A DNA stretch of 64,000 bases, taken from positions 24,254 to 88,253 of the forward strand of contig NZ_VFEU01000019.1 of assembly GCF_007858255.1 (NCBI RefSeq). The letters run 5' to 3'. Position numbers and translations under genes: made by a program. The notes below the pieces were generated by a model, which did not search any database, was not told where the DNA came from, and saw nothing but the letters and a program-made list of their open reading frames with translations. This DNA comes from Pseudomonas rhodesiae. Lineage in GTDB: Bacteria > Pseudomonadota > Gammaproteobacteria > Pseudomonadales > Pseudomonadaceae. Below, one piece after another: positions 61,953 to 64,000 of this stretch. Numbering within the stretch: position 1 is the stretch's first letter; each line of letters opens with the position of its first letter.

Positions 61953-62765
61953 ATGCCCAACGTATTGATCACCGGTTGCTCCAGCGGTATCGGCCGCGCC
62001 CTGGCCGAGGCGTTCAAAGCCGCCGGCTATGACGTGCTGGCCAGCGCCCGCCGCAAGGATGACGTGATTGCCCTCAACCAGGCCGGCTTTCACGCCGTGC
62101 AGTTGGACGTCAACGATGCCACCGCGCTGAAAGCCCTGGCCGCACACCTGGGCGAGCTGGACGTTCTAATCAATAATGCCGGCTACGGCGCCATGGGCCC
62201 GCTGCTCGACGGCGGCACCGAGGCCATGCAGCGCCAGTTCGAAACCAACGTATTTTCCATTGTCGGCGTGACCCAGGCGCTGTTCCCGGCCTTGCGCAAA
62301 CGCAAGGGCCTGGTGGTGAATATCGGCAGCGTCTCCGGCGTGCTGGTCACGCCGTTCGCCGGTGCTTACTGCGCATCCAAGGCCGCCGTACATGCGTTGA
62401 GCGATGCCCTGCGCATGGAACTGGCGCCCTTTGACGTTCGCGTCATGGAGGTCCAACCCGGGGCTATCGACACCCACTTCGCCAAAAACGCCGGCGCCCA
62501 GGCCGAACTGCTGATCAACGAACAATCGCCCTGGTGGCCGTTGCGCGATGGCATTCGTGCGCGCAGCCAGGCGTCCCAGGACAAACCGACACCCGCAACC
62601 GTGTTCGCGGCCGATGTGCTCAAGGCGGTGCAACAATCGCAACCGCCGCGCCTGTTGCGCTCGGGCAATGGCAGCCGGGCGTTGCCGCTGCTGGCGGCGT
62701 GGTTGCCCAAAGGATTATTGGAAACCGTGTTGAAAAAACGCTTTGGTTTGAATGGGAGTATGTAA
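61953..62765 (+). CDS. Short-chain dehydrogenase/reductase
   Basis: 270 residues from ATG at 61953. Classical SDR: cofactor motif TGCSSGIG at 7-14, NNAGYG (NNAG), catalytic Ser in GSVSG, and YCASK (YxxxK) at about 148. Basic residues after strand 2 (SARRKDD) suggest NADPH preference. Substrate unknown. It ends directly against the next gene's ATG. Confidence 0.92.
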   Translation: MPNVLITGCSSGIGRALAEAFKAAGYDVLASARRKDDVIALNQAGFHAVQLDVNDATALKALAAHLGELDVLINNAGYGAMGPLLDGGTEAMQRQFETNVFSIVGVTQALFPALRKRKGLVVNIGSVSGVLVTPFAGAYCASKAAVHALSDALRMELAPFDVRVMEVQPGAIDTHFAKNAGAQAELLINEQSPWWPLRDGIRARSQASQDKPTPATVFAADVLKAVQQSQPPRLLRSGNGSRALPLLAAWLPKGLLETVLKKRFGLNGSM

Positions 62766-63167
62766 ATGATCGACTACAGCGAATTTTTCGAAGAAGTAAT
62801 CCAGACCCACGTCGAGATCGAACAATGGTTTGCCGGCGTTGCGCCCGACGCAACCTTGGAAAACCTGCTTGCGCGCTTCTCTCCGGATTTCAGCATGATC
62901 GCCCCAGCCACCGGCGCACGGGTGAATGCGGCCGGGGTCAACGCACTGTTCACCCGCCTGGGCGGCATGCGCCCTGGCTTGAAAATCACCTTGAGCGAAA
63001 TGACCGGGATTGACCGCCACGCGCGCGGCGCCACGGTGACCTATCGCGAACATCAAGTGGACGACAGCGGCACCCAGACCGACCGCCGCGCCACCGTGGT
63101 GTTCGAGAAACAGGCCAGTGGTGCGCTGTTGTGGCGACATTTGCATGAGACGTATGTCGCGCAATGA
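62766..63167 (+). CDS. NTF2/DUF4440-like protein
   Basis: 133 residues, ATG touching the SDR stop codon. The helix-rich start (YSEFFEEVIQTHVEIEQWFA), FSPDFSMIAPATG and the strand-rich end (RRATVVFEKQASGALLWRHL) fit the cone-shaped NTF2/SnoaL fold. It is encoded with an SDR, so a small-molecule role is possible, but none can be assigned. Confidence 0.83.
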   Translation: MIDYSEFFEEVIQTHVEIEQWFAGVAPDATLENLLARFSPDFSMIAPATGARVNAAGVNALFTRLGGMRPGLKITLSEMTGIDRHARGATVTYREHQVDDSGTQTDRRATVVFEKQASGALLWRHLHETYVAQ

Positions 63168-63272
63168 AATAACTACTCGGCCGGTTCCTACATAAAACAG
63201 CGAACGGCCTGACATCATTTCCAGGAAACTATCCACAGGCTCTTTCACTTCTGTCTCCTTACAGGTGAAAGG

Positions 63273-63893
63273 ATGCCTAGCAACTTCATACGAAGCGGTG
63301 TGCCGGATGCACACACCACGACTCGCCAGCGATTGACCAGCCTGCTGGACCTGCCTGAGCTTTATCGAACCATCGACGCCATCCCCGCCATCGTCGGGGC
63401 TGGGGTGGTGCATATTGGCAGTGGTTAACAGGTGACGGTGCTGCGCGAATTTGTGCCGTTGTGCAGTATCAGGCCCAAGCGAGTGATCGTGCGGGAAGTG
63501 GCAGGACCGGCGAGGTCTGCCGATGAGTATGCCCAACTCGCGGCAAGCTCGCCGCGTGAGTCGCAACTGTGGAAAGAAGCATCGGGAATGGCTCTATCAT
63601 GCGGCGGTGCTGTGCTTGGAATCTACGTCGCCAAGGTAGGCGTCGCGGCGGCTCCCCTTAGCGCAGGTTCAAGTCTTGCAGTCACCTATATTGCTTACAC
63701 GGCTGCTGCAGCTAGTGGCGTGCAATGTATCAACGGTCTTTGGCGAACCTACAAAGAACTCACCAACCCGGCAGAAAACGACTATTACGACAGCTTGAAT
63801 TGGTATCAGACAATGAGTTTGGCCTTAGACGGCATTTCATTGGTCGGCGCAGGCAGCACTAGCTTTGTCACAGTTAGGGATGGTCTGAAGTAG
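63273..63893 (+). pseudogene. Membrane-segment protein interrupted by an in-frame TAA
   Basis: One open frame of 206 codons runs from ATG 63273 (AGGTGAAAGG upstream) to TAG at 63891, broken only by a TAA at 63426-63428. The 51 residues before it (MPSNFIRSGVPDAHTTTRQR...) lead straight into the part after it (TVLREFVPLCSIRPKRVIVR...), which lacks its own ribosome site; a GTG at 63432 is the only nearby start. The second part has two hydrophobic stretches (MALSCGGAVLGIYVAKVG; SLAVTYIAYTAAAASG). The continuity suggests a nonsense mutation in one gene. I recall similar unbroken proteins in fluorescent pseudomonads, but their function is not known to me. Confidence 0.65.
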
Positions 63894-64000
63894 CCATGTA
63901 TTTCCCCGGCATACCACCTAGCGCAACTTTTAAACTCGCCAAATGATCAAAAAACAATCAATTCGACGAGTATTTCTTACGTTTTCGCCACCCGGACCCC

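Noticed and set aside
1..64000. CRISPR arrays, tRNA or rRNA genes, insertion sequences with transposases
   Set aside because: No regularly spaced direct repeats, no tRNA/rRNA-like sequence and no DDE transposase gene were recognised in the window. The only mobile-element genes seen are the tyrosine recombinases.

Overview
The window looks like a chromosome segment of a plant- or soil-associated Pseudomonas of the P. fluorescens group. The reasons are the complete alginate operon in Pseudomonas order, an hmgA-fahA-maiA homogentisate cluster, the Aap amino-acid ABC transporter, an EstB-type 218-residue carboxylesterase, REP/REPIN repeats of the GTGGGAGGGGGCTTGCCCCC type, and GC-rich coding sequence everywhere except the left edge.

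Layout. (1) 1-4.9 kb: an AT-rich segment with three tightly packed tyrosine-recombinase genes reading left, the last cut by the window edge. This is probably the end of an integrated mobile element. (2) 4.98-7.3 kb: a small helical protein, a Leu/Val/Phe-dehydrogenase-like protein with an altered catalytic lysine, and a SirB1-like protein. (3) 7.3-12.8 kb: tyrosine/phenylalanine catabolism (hmgA, fahA, maiA and an aromatic-acid MFS transporter) with a divergent IclR regulator. (4) 12.8-18.7 kb: PBP4, a TonB-dependent receptor with a signalling domain, a GST-like protein, a GIY-YIG protein and an NTF2-like protein. (5) 18.8-28.5 kb: an RcsB/FimZ-like regulator and a receiver-Hpt protein next to a chaperone-usher cluster built from DUF1120-type subunits, including a two-domain probable tip adhesin. 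(6) 28.5-31.4 kb: GntR/MFS pair and an MqsR-MqsA toxin-antitoxin pair. (7) 31.4-35.6 kb: aapJQMP. (8) 35.9-43.3 kb: housekeeping genes (estB, rhlB, moaCDE, phoH-like, a degenerate NodB protein, yaaA). (9) 43.3-60.7 kb: a long algD upstream region with an AlgU-type promoter, then algD-8-44-K-E-G-X-L-I-J-F-A ending in a strong terminator. (10) 60.7-64 kb: a small gene behind a well-formed hrp box (candidate type III secreted protein), a membrane protein, an SDR enzyme, an NTF2-like protein, and a gene broken by an in-frame stop.

How they work together. AlgA and AlgD supply GDP-mannuronate. Alg8/Alg44 polymerise it under c-di-GMP control, AlgK/AlgE/AlgG/AlgX/AlgL form the periplasmic and outer-membrane export and modification machine, and AlgI/AlgJ/AlgF/AlgX acetylate the polymer. 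The fimbrial cluster is a second surface-attachment system. The Hmg enzymes turn homogentisate into fumarate and acetoacetate.

The signals most worth a second look are: a REPIN translated in frame inside the AlgK signal-peptide region; the hrp box and its small gene; the recombinase trio; the loss of catalytic residues in the dehydrogenase and NodB proteins; three phased half-sites before hmgA; and the DUF1120 fimbrial locus with its orphan phosphorelay proteins.
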